Below, piece by piece: positions 11,515-23,779 of a DNA stretch of 64,000 nt. Every line of letters starts with the position of its first letter. The stretch's first letter is position 1. A program made the position numbers and the translations under genes. The notes beneath the pieces were generated by a model, which did no database searches, was not told where the DNA came from, and saw only the letters and a program-made list of their open reading frames with translations. The stretch lies in NCBI GenBank assembly GCA_963681505.1, contig OY811984.1, positions 3,008,358-3,072,357 of the forward strand, read 5' to 3'. Origin of the DNA: Eunapius fragilis. Its lineage: Eukaryota; Porifera; Demospongiae; Spongillida; Spongillidae.

Positions 11515-12386
11515 GCGCCGCCATCTCGACCACGTAAGAATTCGTTTCGACGTTTCTCCGGACCCAGTGCCTGCGCACGAGGAGACGCAAACTCCGCGGT
11601 CCGAATCGACAAGCAGGCGAGAGAATGCAGCCTCAGTGGCGTCAAGCTCGATCGAGTTCTATAAATAATTCCAGTGGGAGGAGCTAGCAAGTAACAACGC
11701 CCAAACTAATAATGCACCGGTCGTAGAAAAGGCGATTACCCCTGAAGATAGCCTCCCAACAGTCGATAGTCGTAAACTTCGTCCCGTGCCCAACAAGGAA
11801 ACACTGAAAGGCAGGACAATGCAGCGCCATGCGCCACATCAACATCCGATGACGGAAACCCATATATTCCCCTATCAAACACCGATAATCCACTCCGCCG
11901 TTCGTCCCGTCGTCGAAACCCGCACAGCAAAAAAAAGACGCAAATCATATTTTGATTCCACACTGAAGTGATCTGTTTTTTCATATCCAAAATGATAACA
12001 GTTTTGGTACAGATATGAAATAACAGATCACTTATGGAATCAAAATATGATTTGCGTCTTTTTTTTGCTGTGCCGACAGAGTTTTACGGAACTTAAGGAG
12101 GGAGATCGAGATGTAATGTATATCAGCAAGCCGCGCGCGGGTTACAAAGAACCTGATGATGTCATTGTGCATTCCTCATGTCCTTATATATAAGTGTAAA
12201 CTGATCTGTCCACTTGAAGTCAGTCATTTTGAACATCGTGTTGTATTGAGTTGGCTCGGTCATTTGTGGCGCGTTCCATCCGTCTTCCCTAATCCGTGAA
12301 TACATTCAGTACACATATATGTAATGAATTAAGACTGTTTAACGACTCAAGTCACAGTCGCTGCTTTATAATCTTACTTCAGCCAA
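11515..12386. other. Unassigned region with one hairpin
   Basis: GC-richer than its surroundings between 11515 and 11920. Several short open frames on both strands have no recognisable domain. A 'tatataag' TATA-like site is near 12187, but no gene can be tied to it. Confidence 0.4.
11922..12073. mobile_element. 152 bp hairpin MITE (second family)
   Basis: Begins GCACAGCAAAAAAAAGACGC and ends with its reverse complement. About 65 bp per arm pair with few mismatches around a short loop near 11990-12005. Unrelated in sequence to the 290-bp MITE family. Confidence 0.82.
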
Positions 12387-13560
12387 TTTTTGACTTAGTT
12401 ATGGAGTATGGATTTGTGGACACACGTACACGATTTGTCGCTATATACCTAACAAAGCAGTGTGAATGTATAATTCTACGTCATTATGCAACGCCTACTA
12501 CCAAAATATGGCGACTAGTTAATACGAAACATAGGGTTCTATAAATATTAATACGAAGGTTTGGTATTTCCCCAGGTATTTCCCCAGGTATTTCCCCAGG
12601 TATTTCCCCCCAAGTAGTGGATGCAGGGGTGTTATGGAAAGCCTATTCTTCAGCCCTTCTGCGATATAATTGGCAATTTGGTTAATCCCTCTGTACTTTC
12701 CACACACCCTCCCATAGCCTGGTAGAGTACGCCTCTTCTAAACTCGTACACATATATCAACCACACATGAATAAGCTATAGTTTTTAATACTGCTTACAG
12801 CCATTTAGCACCTTGTCTAATCTATACTTCTGGGGGATATCAGTCGTGATATATCGATCGCGCTCATCATACGTATAGTCACCGTCAGGCTCGAAATAAG
12901 GCTTCGGGGTCTAGTAATTTTCGTAATCGTCATCTCGTCCGTCGTCTTGGTGGTCGTAATCGTCTTGTTCGCCATCGTCACCGTGCACATCATGGTTTGA
13001 AGTTGGGCTCTTCCAGCAGGATCGCCCCAATTCCTTACACATTTCACACATGTCCTCTTCGTGCGGGCCTCTATCGTCTTGCACTTCTACGGAGGAATTT
13101 ATCTCTCTGTGAGGCCGCTGTCTCCTGCCCACCTTCTCCAAGTACCTATTCACTGCGTACTCGGCCATCCGTCTCATGACATCTCTTTCGAATATCGGAA
13201 TGGCATTGCACTCGCACTTATTACATTCTTGACCATACAGGCGAGATACGCATTGCTTTCTCAAGTCCACGATGCACCAGGCATGGGCAGAGTTCCACCG
13301 TCGGTTGCATCTACTGCATCGAAATCGAGCAAAACCCTTAGTTCGGTAATACCTTAGGCTGCGGAACAAGTGGGCACTACTGATCATGATCCAATATGAG
13401 CCTCAACTCACTGTTCTGGTATTTTGGTGCTCACCACACCATTCTCCTTCATTACTTCGTTTATCACACTGCGGTACATTGCGAGGTCAGAATCCTCTGC
13501 TTCGGCCATTCTTATCACCGGCGAATTATTTCAAACCGGAGGCGCGATCGGACAAGAGAT
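12387..13560. repeat. Duplicated block, copy 2
   Basis: Direct copy of 1-1078, slightly longer because of an extra stretch around 12840-12960 and triplication of an 'aggtatttcccc' unit near 12570-12605. It carries the intact copy of the 3CxxC gene. Homology stops at 'ggaggcgcgatcg', just upstream of the gene's first exon. Confidence 0.85.
12911..13509 (-). CDS. 3CxxC zinc-finger protein, copy 2 (intact)
   Basis: Exon 1 is 13412-13509 (MAEAEDSDLAMYRSVINEV), intron 13359-13411 is 53 nt (gtgagt...ccgcag), exon 2 is 12911-13358; total about 181 residues. The zinc finger is FRCSRCNRRWNSAHAW, then LRKQC and CNKCEC, the arrangement of the 3CxxC family (RTP and ZAR1 relatives), where it binds zinc and can contact RNA or membrane receptors. 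A helix MRRMAEYAVNRYLEKVGRR follows, then an EEDMCEMCKELGRSCWK cluster and a strongly acidic tail rich in D, H and Q. The family usually puts this finger at the C-terminus of a longer protein; here it follows only about 45 residues. The predicted Met at 13387 lies inside the intron and is not needed. Regulation is not visible. Confidence 0.8.
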
Positions 13561-13636
13561 CTATATATACCTAATGCACAAAATCATTAATCACGTGACG
13601 AGATAGTACGTTAATAGTATTCAAGGCTTCAAGGAA

Positions 13637-13715
13637 AAATGAAATAGACCTATATTAGCAGCATGTTGTCATGTTTTACTGTGTTAGGCTAATATACATG
13701 TAGGTCTATTTCCCT
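13637..13715. repeat. Core fragment of the hairpin MITE family
   Basis: 'aaatagacctatattagca...' and its inverted partner 'aatatacatgtaggtctattt' correspond to the central part of the copies at 23780 and 25808. The outer arms are missing. Confidence 0.55.
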
Positions 13716-13738
13716 AACTAGGGTGGTAAACCATACCA

Positions 13739-13990
13739 TAGGACCGACTACGTCGGTCCTATATATCCGAGGATACCCCTGTCGGTCCGATGCTCAGTAC
13801 AGCTACCAAGGTAGCTGGAACCGACGGAGTCAGTCCTATAGCCATGCAGCAGAGCTTCGTAGGCATAGCCTCGCAGGATATCACGGCGGGGATCGGTAAG
13901 ATTTGGATTGAACCAATATCCTCAGTCTTATCAAGGCTGCGCTCCACCAAATTAAGCTACATACCGCAGCGGGCTTCCTACCACTGATGA
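13739..13990. other. Hairpin terminus with adjoining unassigned sequence
   Basis: Positions 13739-13761 form a perfect hairpin, TAGGACCGAC-TAC-GTCGGTCCTA, followed by 'tatatcc'. This resembles the ends of the hairpin-ended elements. The next 230 bp contain further short inverted pieces ('ctgtcggtcc', 'ggaaccgacgg', 'cagtcctata') and an open frame of 65 codons without a recognisable domain. Confidence 0.5.
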
Positions 13991-14052
13991 GATTTGAGCT
14001 CATATTGTCTTCAAATTTTAAATCTGGCGTGTCTACCCTTTCCATTTTTCAA

Positions 14053-14149
14053 GTTCAATCAGAAACCTTGTTACCTTGCTTTTTACACCACTATCACCTT
14101 TGATTCCTTAATGCCACCAACCTTCTCGTATAGAGAATGTTTTTATTTC
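14053..14149. mobile_element. Half MITE
   Basis: The right half of the hairpin MITE family ('aaaccttgttaccttgctttttacacca...cttctcgtatagagaatgtttttattt'). The left half is missing and the 1 kb dispersed repeat starts exactly where it ends. Confidence 0.75.
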
Positions 14150-15193
14150 GCTTTTGGTACACTTGGTGTGCTTTACAAACGTTCCTGTCGTGTGCTATCC
14201 AGAAAAAAGATGACGACGATGGGATGAGCATTTTTTTGTCAAAAAGAACACAGTCTTATGACATGGAAGCAACGCAGAACTGCATGTTCTCCTTTCTGAT
14301 ATCGCACGATTGCCACTAAGGGTGAAGTGGCCTGACTATTCAGAGGCATAGACAAGGGGGGTGGGGGGCAAGGGGGGCAAGGGGCCCCCCCCCACCCGTT
14401 TTCCCTCTGATCATGAATATTTTAATTATATGTTCATTGCTTATCAATAAATTTATATCTACACAAACGATCCAAATATATATATGCATTCTACTTGTGT
14501 TTATAGATACAAAATTAGTTCGTTAGTTAAATCGGCTATCTCTAATTTGTCAGTTCTGATAATAACGACATGTTACAGCAATGAAATTTAATTAGTTGTC
14601 AAGTGGTTAAATTTTGGCCCCACCAGTTTTAAAAAGTTGTCTACGCCGCTGCTATTGGCTATTCTGCTAGACGCGAGTGACTTCCTTAATGACATTCATG
14701 ATACAGCAGGATTACTAGAGGTGGAACCAGGTAAAAATGGGGTGGAAATGGCACCTTGTTTCTATGCCACGGGGCTTTATTTATAGATGTTATCAAACTG
14801 TAATTACCAATAAAACCAACTGCACTGGTTGAAGAATGATATTCGAAAACATTCGCCACCGAAGGCGAACCGCCCCCAATTGGCGCGAATTAAGCGGGAA
14901 AATGTGCACAAACTTCGTTCGCCTATAAATCTGTAAAGGATCGATTCAAATTTTACAAACAGAACATTTCAATAGCTGCAGGACTTTAGTACGTACCAAC
15001 TTAAATTGGACTTTACTATGTACCAACTTAATTTGAAGCGATTAGTGTGCTCCTATCAAAAGATTTGGCAGCTTGAATCCAATATGGTGTCTGACCTCGG
15101 AGTGCATGATGGCAAGGAGTTAGTGCAAAATCCAAGTATATATTTTAGAAAAACAGTCTGATGTGAAATACTGAAATTTACAATTTATCCGGA
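14148..15193. repeat. 1 kb dispersed repeat, copy 2
   Basis: Direct copy of 5994-6993 with a small internal duplication ('ggactttagtacgtaccaactt' twice near 14990-15030). It directly joins the broken integrase end of the gypsy element. Confidence 0.75.
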
Positions 15194-15261
15194 TGTCCCA
15201 TATAAACGTATAGTCAATAAACCATTTTGTGTGTAAAAGATGGCGGCTTTCTAGCTGTTGT

Positions 15262-15545
15262 AGCCTTTGAAAAAGTTTGTTCTGAGATGTTGTATTCGGC
15301 ATCTCAAACACTTCAGGCCACTTTGAATGGGCATCAACTAACAATATAAACATCTTTCCATTTATTGGTCCTGCAAAGTCAACATGCACTCTTTGCCATG
15401 GTCTCCCTGGCCAAACCCAAGGATGTAGGAGAGCTAGAGGTACAGTAATTTGACATGAACCATGCATACAATCCTCAATGTCCTTATCTATAGATGGCCA
15501 CCATATATGTCCCCTTGCTAATGACTTCATTCTAGATATGCCGGG
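15262..15545 (-). pseudogene. Gypsy integrase, N-terminal piece
   Basis: Reads HIWWPSIDKDIEDCMHG (zinc-binding region) then WQRVHVDFAGPINGKMF with the first catalytic Asp and HSKWPEVFEMPNTTS. After TSQNK the sequence leaves the family. The second and third catalytic residues are missing, and a deletion has removed part of the second Cys pair. Confidence 0.8.
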
Positions 15546-16002
15546 ATGGTTATGATGTCACTCTTGCAATATCTCCTGTCTAAGTTTAGCAGGTATCACC
15601 ACCTTATTCTCCATAATAAGGTGTCATTCTCTATTGACAACTCATGCTGCCTATTTGCATAGGGGCTTAAAGCTTCAGATCTTTGATCAAGCCAGTAACT
15701 TTGTATTAGATTCTGCAATACTTTAATATTGGGTCACTACGTGTTGCCTGCCTTAAGGGAGCTGCAGTAACTGGGAGTGCTTCAATTTGTTCTACACTGA
15801 AAACACTTGCCTCTAAACCTTCCACATCAGGTCGGTCCTCCAGTAATGGTAGACGTGAAAGTCCATCTGCATTTCCATTGTCATATGTAGACCGATATTG
15901 TATATGCTGCCAAAAGCATAGCCCAACGTTGCAATCTGGATGCTGCTACCACTGGAATCCCCTTCTTGGGTCCTAGTATGGTGGTCAAAGGTTTATGGTC
16001 TG

Positions 16003-16925
16003 TCACAAGTGTAAACTTCGCCCATATAGGTATTGATGAAAGTTCTTCATGCCAAATATTAAGGCCAATGCTTCTTTTTCAAGTTGAGCATAGTGACACT
16101 CTGCTGATGCCAAGGTACGTGATGCAAAGGCTATGGGGCGTTCACTGCCATCAGTCCACTCATGTGATAGGACAGCTCCAAGTCCATATGCTGAGGCATC
16201 TGCTGCCAGACGTAGTGGTAGTTTAGGGTCAAAAGGAGTAAGAACCTGTGTGGAACTAAGCATTTTCTTTATTGGGACAAAGGCATGCTGACACTCCTTG
16301 TCCCATTTCCAACCATATTCTTTCTTTAATAGTGCATACAGAGGAAACAGGTGGGTAGACACATTTGGCAAGAACTTGGCGTAATAGTTTACCATTCCTA
16401 GAACTGGCCATGTTCTTTCAATCTGTTGAAAACTTGTTCCAGGTTTCTTATGTGTTCACTCTCATTTCTGCCTGTCACTAGGATGTCATCAATGTAGCAC
16501 ACCACATGCAGTACAGAATCCATTGTTTTCTGAAACAGGGCTGGAGCAGATGCTATTCCAAATGGCATACGCCTGTATTGGTACAACCCTCGATGAGTAT
16601 TAAGTTAAGGGTACAAAGTTTCTGGGACTCTTCATCTAAAGCCAATTGTAAATATGCATTTTTAAGGTCCAATTTACTAAACCATTTTCCCCCAGACACT
16701 GTTGATAACAGTTCTTCAAGTTTTGGCAAAGGATACCTATCCAGCGTTAATTGTGACCCAGAAATTACCACAAATCCGTACATTTTTATCTGGTTTCAAA
16801 ATTGGTACGATTGGGGTGGCCCACTCACTATGCATTACTCTGTGGACAATGCCATCCTTTTCTAATCGATCTATCTCTTCTTCTATTTCTTCCTTCAATG
16901 CAAAGGGTAAGACCATGGACGGCAA
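16003..16925 (-). pseudogene. Gypsy reverse transcriptase and RNase H
   Basis: The RT fingers/palm are spread over two frames: KEEIEEEIDRLEKDGIVHR, then RYPLPKLEELLSTVSGGK and FSKLDLKNAYLQL with the first catalytic Asp, then YRRMPFGIASAPALFQ and the catalytic CYIDDILVTG. Thumb and RNase H follow (NYYAKFLPNVSTHLFPLY, RLAADASAYGLGAVLSH, QLEKEALALIFGMKNFH). Frameshifts near 16395 and 16590 disable it. Confidence 0.88.
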
Positions 16926-17160
16926 AATACTGGCTTACTCTGACCCTTTAAATGCAACTTTGCTAAGTATGGAACAATTGGGTCCTTACTTTTCTCAAAC
17001 ACCTCTACAAATCTAGTTTACAGTGTGTCGAGTCCACTGTTCAGACTTTCACTCACTTGCACCTTTTGTATACGATGCCAGTCCAGTTTGAAACGCCGAA
17101 GCCAATCTCTTCCCACCAAATTTGGTCCATCACCCTCCACCACTATCAGCGTGCACACCC

Positions 17161-17680
17161 TCACTTGCTGCCCATACCTTTAACCTTGATTTCACCACAT
17201 ACAGAAATCTTTTGACCAGTATATGTTGAGAGTCGTGCTGAACTAGGAGATAAAGTCATTTTTGTGAAATGTCTATTAAATCTGACTAGAGATATCAAGG
17301 TTACCGCTGCACCAGTATCAATTTCCATTAATTGTAAGACATACACCCTGGATTGTAAAATCGGCCAACATGGGTTTCCTACCATATGGTTCTGATAGGG
17401 TGCAAATAACTTCAGTTCTGTCATCCTCCTCTCCGGTTCTATCTTCAACACCTTCCTCAGTTTCTGTCTGTGACTGATTCTACCCAACGCAATTTACTAC
17501 CCCCTCTCCTTTCATCCTTCTGTTTTCTCCTACATACGAAAGCAATATGACCTGTCTTTTCACAGCAATAACACGTGCCGTCAATAAATTTATACTTGTT
17601 GGCAACATGATTGTTCTTGCCACAACGATAACATGCGTTCCTACAAGGTGTTACCTGTTTTTCCGCAACCTGGCTGACCT
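17161..17680 (-). pseudogene. Gypsy zinc knuckle and aspartic protease
   Basis: A pair of zinc knuckles is encoded between about 17545 and 17640 (C-x2-C-x4-H type, as in the intact copy at 46788-47288), then the retropepsin-like motif MEIDTGAAVTLIS with its catalytic Asp. Several frame changes are present. Confidence 0.75.
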
Positions 17681-17847
17681 ATGGGTCCAGCTTCACATGC
17701 CCTACCGACAGGTCTTTGAACTGTAGCGCATTCTTCTGCGCCGCCTCCATAGCCTGAGCCCCCTCCAGTGCCTTGGCAAGGTCCAGGTTCTGTTCAGTCA
17801 GCAGGCGCTTCTGCGTTGCTTTGTTTGACAAGCCGCATACAAAACGG

Positions 17848-18180
17848 TCACTCAACACTTATTTCAAATACCCCCTCCCCCCCAAAGTCACATGTTGCAG
17901 AAAGACGTCTTAGTTCTGTTATATAGTCTAATACTGACTCACTCTGTTCTTGGATCCTACGGTGAAAGTGGAACCGCCCCACAATAGTTTGCGGCTTTGG
18001 CTCCAGGTGTTCTTTTAGCGTCTTAGCTAATTGCTCAAATGTCTTTTCCTTCGGCGCCTCTGGGTATAGTAGACTGCATAGCAATACGTAAGTCTTGCTC
18101 CCTAAAACGCTAAGCAACACTGCCACCTTTTTTTCATTAGCAACATCATTTGCAACAAAATACAGTTGTACCCTTTCCAA
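17848..18180 (-). pseudogene. Gypsy gag fragment
   Basis: A 110-residue open frame with the capsid-like pattern of retrotransposon gag (VQLYFVANDVANEKKVAVL, then EKTFEQLAKTLKEHLEPKP and ILDYITELRRLS-type ending). Matches the interrupted gag at 47450-48720. No start upstream is certain. Confidence 0.75.
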
Positions 18181-18231
18181 ATACTGACGCCGATATTAAC
18201 ACCGTACCCAATTCAAACTCACTAATGTAAC

Positions 18232-21200
18232 GTCTTATCACTAGCAGTGCGTTGTAACAAAGTTGAGAGCAGCTGTAAGATATATGCATATATGCGTGTT
18301 GGAAGCCGCATGAAAACTTTGTCTCTATCATCTGTTTGTTTATTAGAAATGCATCCAACTTCATTAACGGATGCAGTACGTGTGAACGCGCCGCGCCATC
18401 TTTGGCAAGACTCTGTCTAAAACAGATCCTCCCCCCCCTCCAAAAAACACGCACGGTTGACTCGTGAACAAGGATAACTGCGTACCAGCGACAACAATAA
18501 GGGCTGGAGAAAAAGATGGTTCGATCCAGAATCCCCACTCTACATGTGCACCACATAAGGTTTTCTGCCTTTATTGCAACGTACCAGGTGTACAACCCTT
18601 TCTGATTTCAGAACTCTGTTTGATGCCCAAATAAAACACATTGTATTTTATATCATATCAACATATTTTTGCACTAAGCTTCAATACAATATATGTACAT
18701 GTACATTTGTGCATCATAATATATACCTCAGTATCCAGGTGTTTGGATTTCAATAGCTAGCCACCCCCCACCCTCTCCCTTCATCCCAGAAAGCAAAATG
18801 CTGACCATTACCTTTATTGTAATTGTGCAGCAGCAGCTCTTAGACATCTACATGTGTATACAATACTGTCCTGTGCATGTATAACATGTACATGAAAGAA
18901 ACGAAATTTATCAAAGTCACTCTGTGTCCAAGTATAGTAATGATGCTGAACATACATGTGCAATGTATGCACACCAATATGTTAAATTGATTGCCTGCAT
19001 CAGTTAAGCCTGTAATGCGCAGCAAGACCACCTAGATTCTAGTATAACATTTGATGCATTGCATATATTTCACTCATTCTACTAAAAAAAGTTATTAACT
19101 GAAGAGTTTATGAAATGAAATTTGTTTGGTCTGCAAATTAAATCAGCTATTCAAGATCACTGTGATTACAATTCATGGTGATAGATTGGCTTTAAAACTA
19201 GAAATATTCACCATTCTCAACAAACTGGCGCACAGAAGGGAATGGCTTCTCCAATTAAAAATGTCACATAGTACAATATGTTGCACAATGCATGTTCAAT
19301 TTACAAGCATTTTGTGTTTACTTTGTCATTTCTAGTTGTGTACATGTGCATAAATATATATGTATATCTTGACACATCTGCATGCAGGTGGATGTAGTCA
19401 CAATGGTTGCGGTGTGGCAAAGTCTCAGAAACATTGGTATAGAAATGAGTTTTTCATGTGACTTTCCATGTCCCTCCTCTCCTGATCTCCCTCTGGTATC
19501 AATTTTTGTATTGAAAATATGTGTGGTGGGTGGTTTGTTGTTTGGTGTGTACATGTGATGGTGTATGTTTCAGACAATCTTTGGTACACCAACACTCAGT
19601 CTGCTCTATCTCTAACAACTCTTTCCCCCCCAACAGTATGGACTGGATTGGCCCCATGCAACCCACAAGACTGGCACACTTCCTGCTGAGCCTTTTAATT
19701 CTGTCAATATGTAGCTTTTACCATTATAAACATTTCCCTCACTGGATTTGTTGTTGCATTTCCTTGTACAAAGTAACTAGTTTTCTTCCAATGTGTTTGT
19801 TTGTAGATTTTCCTTGCCATGACATTAAAATTGCTACATGCACCTAAAAATGATGCAACAATTTACGTGCAATGTGTACATTTATGGATATCAATCTAAC
19901 CATTAGTTTCACTCTGCATGGAGGTTGTAAAATGGTTTCTGCCCCCAACTTCTATTACAAGCAGAATACATGTTTTGACCTACTTTAACAGTGAGACTCA
20001 CTTCCTGAACAGTTGCTGCAGCAGGTTTTCTTGTATCTGGCCCAGTCTGGCATGTTGGTTAGAACAGCCATTTCCTGGAGTGAGACCACTCCTTTTGAAA
20101 CATAAATTTAGCACATCTAGCTCTAAACATTTTGTGACAAGTAACTGCACCCCATGCCTACTGGCCAGTGGTAGTTCCAGAGGGTCAGAAGCTACATTTC
20201 CAAATAACAGGCAGAGACTCAAGATCTTAGAAGTCTCACCACTTGAAGCTCATTAGGGTCAAAATGCAAATCAAGACCCATTGATAGTATTACCCTTAAA
20301 CAAGATCAAGCCGGCAATGAAAAACTGACAGAATATGAACTTTGTCAGCAGGAGAAACAGTATTTAAATAAAGAGCTAATTTTGTGGTCTTTATTTCTTT
20401 TTTTTGTCTGGCACCAAATACAGGTTTCTGTCGATTGAATGAAGTGAATTAGACAGAAACTATGCTCCCTCCATATGTGATTGGATGTACAGCAGGTGAT
20501 ATGTGTATGTGGAGGTGGAGGTATATAATGTTATGTGAGCGGGAAGAAAATGAGTCTATGTTGTCAGTGCACGTGTCTGGAAACTTTACATACACAATTG
20601 TTGTGTTCAGCAGGTTGGTGTGTGTGGGTGGATTGTGTTCAGCCGGACGGCTGCCAGATGGCTAGTGTTGTTATGGGTATGAAATACCACTGTGTGCACT
20701 GTAGTGGCCCTAAGGGGGCAGGTAACTTCTCAGGTTGAACATGAGGTCAATTGTTCCTTAATGATCACTACCACACAGATGAAGCTGAAGACCCTCTACC
20801 CCGGAACTGCTGTAATATTTTCGTTGTTGTCCAGAGCAGCGTGTAAGGAGGTTTTTTCCTCACACAGTGTGGTTTTTTCCCCTGAGGTGGTGTGGGCCCA
20901 CCATCTCTGAATAAATTAGGTTCAAATCAACAATAGCTGTAGGTAGTTGGCCCCTGCTCTGAGGGTCGTTTATGTGGTGACTATATGTTCTACGTTTGTG
21001 GATATACATTGGATGTGATTTGTGTTGTCTGTATGTGCTGTTCGCGAGTGCTGTACACTGTTATATATTCAGCCTAGTTGGCAGTCGTGCACAGGTGACG
21101 GTGCACCAAGAGTTGTCAAAATGCATGGCATAAGGGTGGTGTACATGTACGAGGAGGGAGGATGGATTCAACATCAGTCAAGCTTGTTTTAAATTTCTCT

Positions 21201-22783
21201 AAAGCAGCCACAATCACCAATGTGATTAAATCCTGAAATGCAGCACATGTGTTTGAACTTCCATCAGTGTAGTTGCAGTTATAATGAAAAGTGCAGAGAA
21301 TTAGGTCGGGTCTGAATCCCTCTGGTGGTTGTGCCTTATTCGGATGCTGAGAAACGGAAGGCCAGCACAGCCATACAGGATGCTAGTCGTGCAGACTGAA
21401 TTAGTGAAGTCGTCATTACCAACCAGTCACAACTAAATTTGATCCTTGTAAGCCGGAGCCAGCTTCCTCACTGGCAAGACTAATTGTTGTTTTTGCATAT
21501 GTCGGTCTTATGTAAAACAAATAAACTGCAACTGTGTAATGTTACTTGAATAAGTTATGTATCCCATGCATGCACGTTAGGATTGCATCCTTGGAGGAAT
21601 GGGAAAATGTTGGTATGGGATGCCACCTGCCGAGATACCTTTGAACCTTCATACCTTTACCAGATCAACGTGGGTCTAGTCTAGTTGCTGCTTCAGCTCT
21701 TAATATGAGTACTTAGACCACACTTTTATGTTTTGCCCAGTTTACTCCTTATTAAAAGAATCTCTGGTAGCAATTGTCAATTGCCATACAGAAGGGCAAT
21801 GCTGCTTCATACATACCTAATATGGATTAGTATAAAATTTTTCTGTAAGCTCTTGTATCACAATATAATCTGACAATAATAACTTTATCTAAAGCATCAC
21901 AAGGGTCACATTAATTTAGTCTGTCATAAATGCAACATTTAGTGTTGCACTTGTGCTTACTCAGTCTAAATACAGTTTAAGTTCTTAATGAATTGAAAAC
22001 ATATATTATATTAAATATAAAACAAGTTCACTAATACATAAAGAAGATGAAATATAATGATAATTGTAATGCAATGCCTATAGTTCAATTGGAATACAGC
22101 TCCACCCACTGGAAGACATCACTGGGGTTGCTTGGAACAGACAGGGAGGGGAAGGAGTGAGGGAGGGGAGGAACGGCTAGCCATTGAAATCCAAACCCCT
22201 GAGTTGTGTATTATAATGCCGGTGCGATATTGTTGCCATGATAATCACATGACTGTGTTTTATTTGTCCATTAAACAGAGTACAGAAATCAGAAAGGGTT
22301 GTACACCTGGTTCAACTACAGCTACATGAGAGATTTCTGGTCTAACACACTACCCAGTGGCAACAGCCCTCTCAATTCATCAGCACATACAACATCCAGG
22401 GACTGGACATGTTCGTACTGCTGGCAATGAAGGCAGAATAACCTTGCGTGTTGCACATGTAGTACGGATTCGGGATCGAACCATCGTTTTCTCCAGCCCT
22501 TATCGTCGTCGCTGGTACGCTGTTATCCTTGTTCACGAGTCAACCTTGCGTTGTTTTTGGAGGGGAAGGGGGGGGGGGGGGGGGGGGGGGGGGGAATGTG
22601 TTTTAGACAGAGTCTTGCAAAAGATGGCGCGGCGCGCTCACACGTACTGCACCCGGTAATGAAGTTGGATGCATTTCTGATAAACAAACAGAAGATAGAG
22701 ACAAAGTTTTCATGCAGCTTCCAACATGCATATACCTTACAGCTGCTCTCAACTTTGTTACAACGCACTGCTAGTGATAAGAC
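18232..22783. mobile_element. 4.55 kb element with long inverted ends, no transposase seen
   Basis: The left end starts GTCTTATCACTAGCAGTGCG and the right end finishes with the complement. The arms can be followed inward for about 560-650 bp (18232-18790 and 22130-22783) through 'ggttcgatcc', 'gtacaaccctttctg', 'aaacagag' and the 'ggatttcaatagctagcc' block. The right arm carries a long poly-G at about 22570-22594 where the left has a short C-run. The 3.3 kb between the arms has only short open frames without recognisable domains. No target duplication was found. Confidence 0.7.
18800..22130. other. Interior of the 4.55 kb element
   Basis: AT-rich, with short open frames of at most 112 codons on both strands. 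None shows a domain, a conserved motif or a convincing splice chain. It could be non-coding cargo or a heavily decayed gene. Confidence 0.45.
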
Positions 22784-23527
22784 GGCCTCCCCGTTGAAAC
22801 AATTTGTTCTATTTATAGAACGCTTCCCGTGTCCCTCCGTAAAACGTGTAAAAAATATATATATATATATAATACGAATAATATATATTTCACCCGTGAC
22901 ACGAACTTTTTTTTTTACCGTAAGCATCAAAAAGTAAAATATTAATGAGCATAATTATGGCGGTGTTCACCTCCCATATGATTCTGCTGGACACTATCCC
23001 ATATATATATATATATACTAGCGTGTCCCCGTGAAAAATCACGGGCTGATTATTCGTCTCGCTGTTATTCGTCTCGCTATTCATTTGCCAGATGAACAGT
23101 TGGTCCACCTCCTAGCTCCTCTTTTTTTACCGGCTGTTTTACCATATATAATCTATCACCTGTTCTAACATACGGTTACTACGCAACCTCTATAACATGC
23201 CCGCGCAATTTCAGATAGTAACTACATGTTCTCGGCCTGTACGATGAGACTTGAAAGCGAACCACAATAGCGTTGCTTTTATTCTTTCGGTATTAAATTA
23301 TGCAGTTCTCCGCCCACTTTGAATTCAAGAAATATTGAAAAAAATTAAATGTGAAGTGGAAACCAGCTGTCATTGCGACCGCCTTTTCATTTGTGTGGGA
23401 GGTGGTCGTTTCTATTGGTAGCTAGGTACGCGTACATACCTAGCAACCAATAGGCGCTAGGCCGAGTATATAAATGAGTTACGCGGACGTACGTACGTAC
23501 GTACGTACGATGGAAATTATATGATTA
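22784..23527. other. Unassigned spacer with microsatellites
   Basis: Holds (TA)n at 22855-22885 and 23001-23018, a (GTAC)n run at about 23487-23510, and an inverted pair around 'ttggtagctaggtacg' / 'cgtacatacctagcaaccaa' at 23415-23452. No gene seen. Confidence 0.5.
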
Positions 23528-23567
23528 GATATACATCATTGCGCATGCGCATAGCCCATATATTACA
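23528..23567. repeat. Truncated gypsy LTR
   Basis: 'catcattgcgcatgcgcata' and 'atatattaca' match the end of the LTR at 48791-48910, and both are followed by the same 'gtgcatggtttatctgataatag'. The rest of the LTR and the whole element are missing here. Confidence 0.7.
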
Positions 23568-23779
23568 GTGCATGGTTTATCTGATAATAGCGTGAGCTAT
23601 AGGTTACATTTATCCTATGTATGTAGTCTGGGGACTAGTGTAAAATTTTAAAGGTACATCAAAATTTGCAGATTTAAAAATAAATCTGTCATGATCGCGC
23701 ATGATGACGTTTATGCTACCTGGGTCTATAAGTTTCAAGAACTAAATACAATATCAAATCCACCAGAAAAATCTTAGAA

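Larger units (their letters stand above)
15262..18228 (-). mobile_element. Ty3/gypsy retrotransposon, truncated at both ends
   Basis: Internal part of a gypsy element in the order gag, zinc knuckle, protease, reverse transcriptase, RNase H, integrase from high to low coordinates. Both LTRs are absent. The integrase breaks off after its first aspartate next to the 1 kb repeat, and the gag leader is cut at about 18228 by the start of the 18232 element. It is the same family as 45189-48910 but retains the reverse transcriptase that copy lacks. Confidence 0.85.

Noticed and set aside
22523..22937. Frames with long Gly or Pro runs across the poly-G tract
   Set aside because: They depend on a homopolymer and lie inside the inverted end of the 4.55 kb element.
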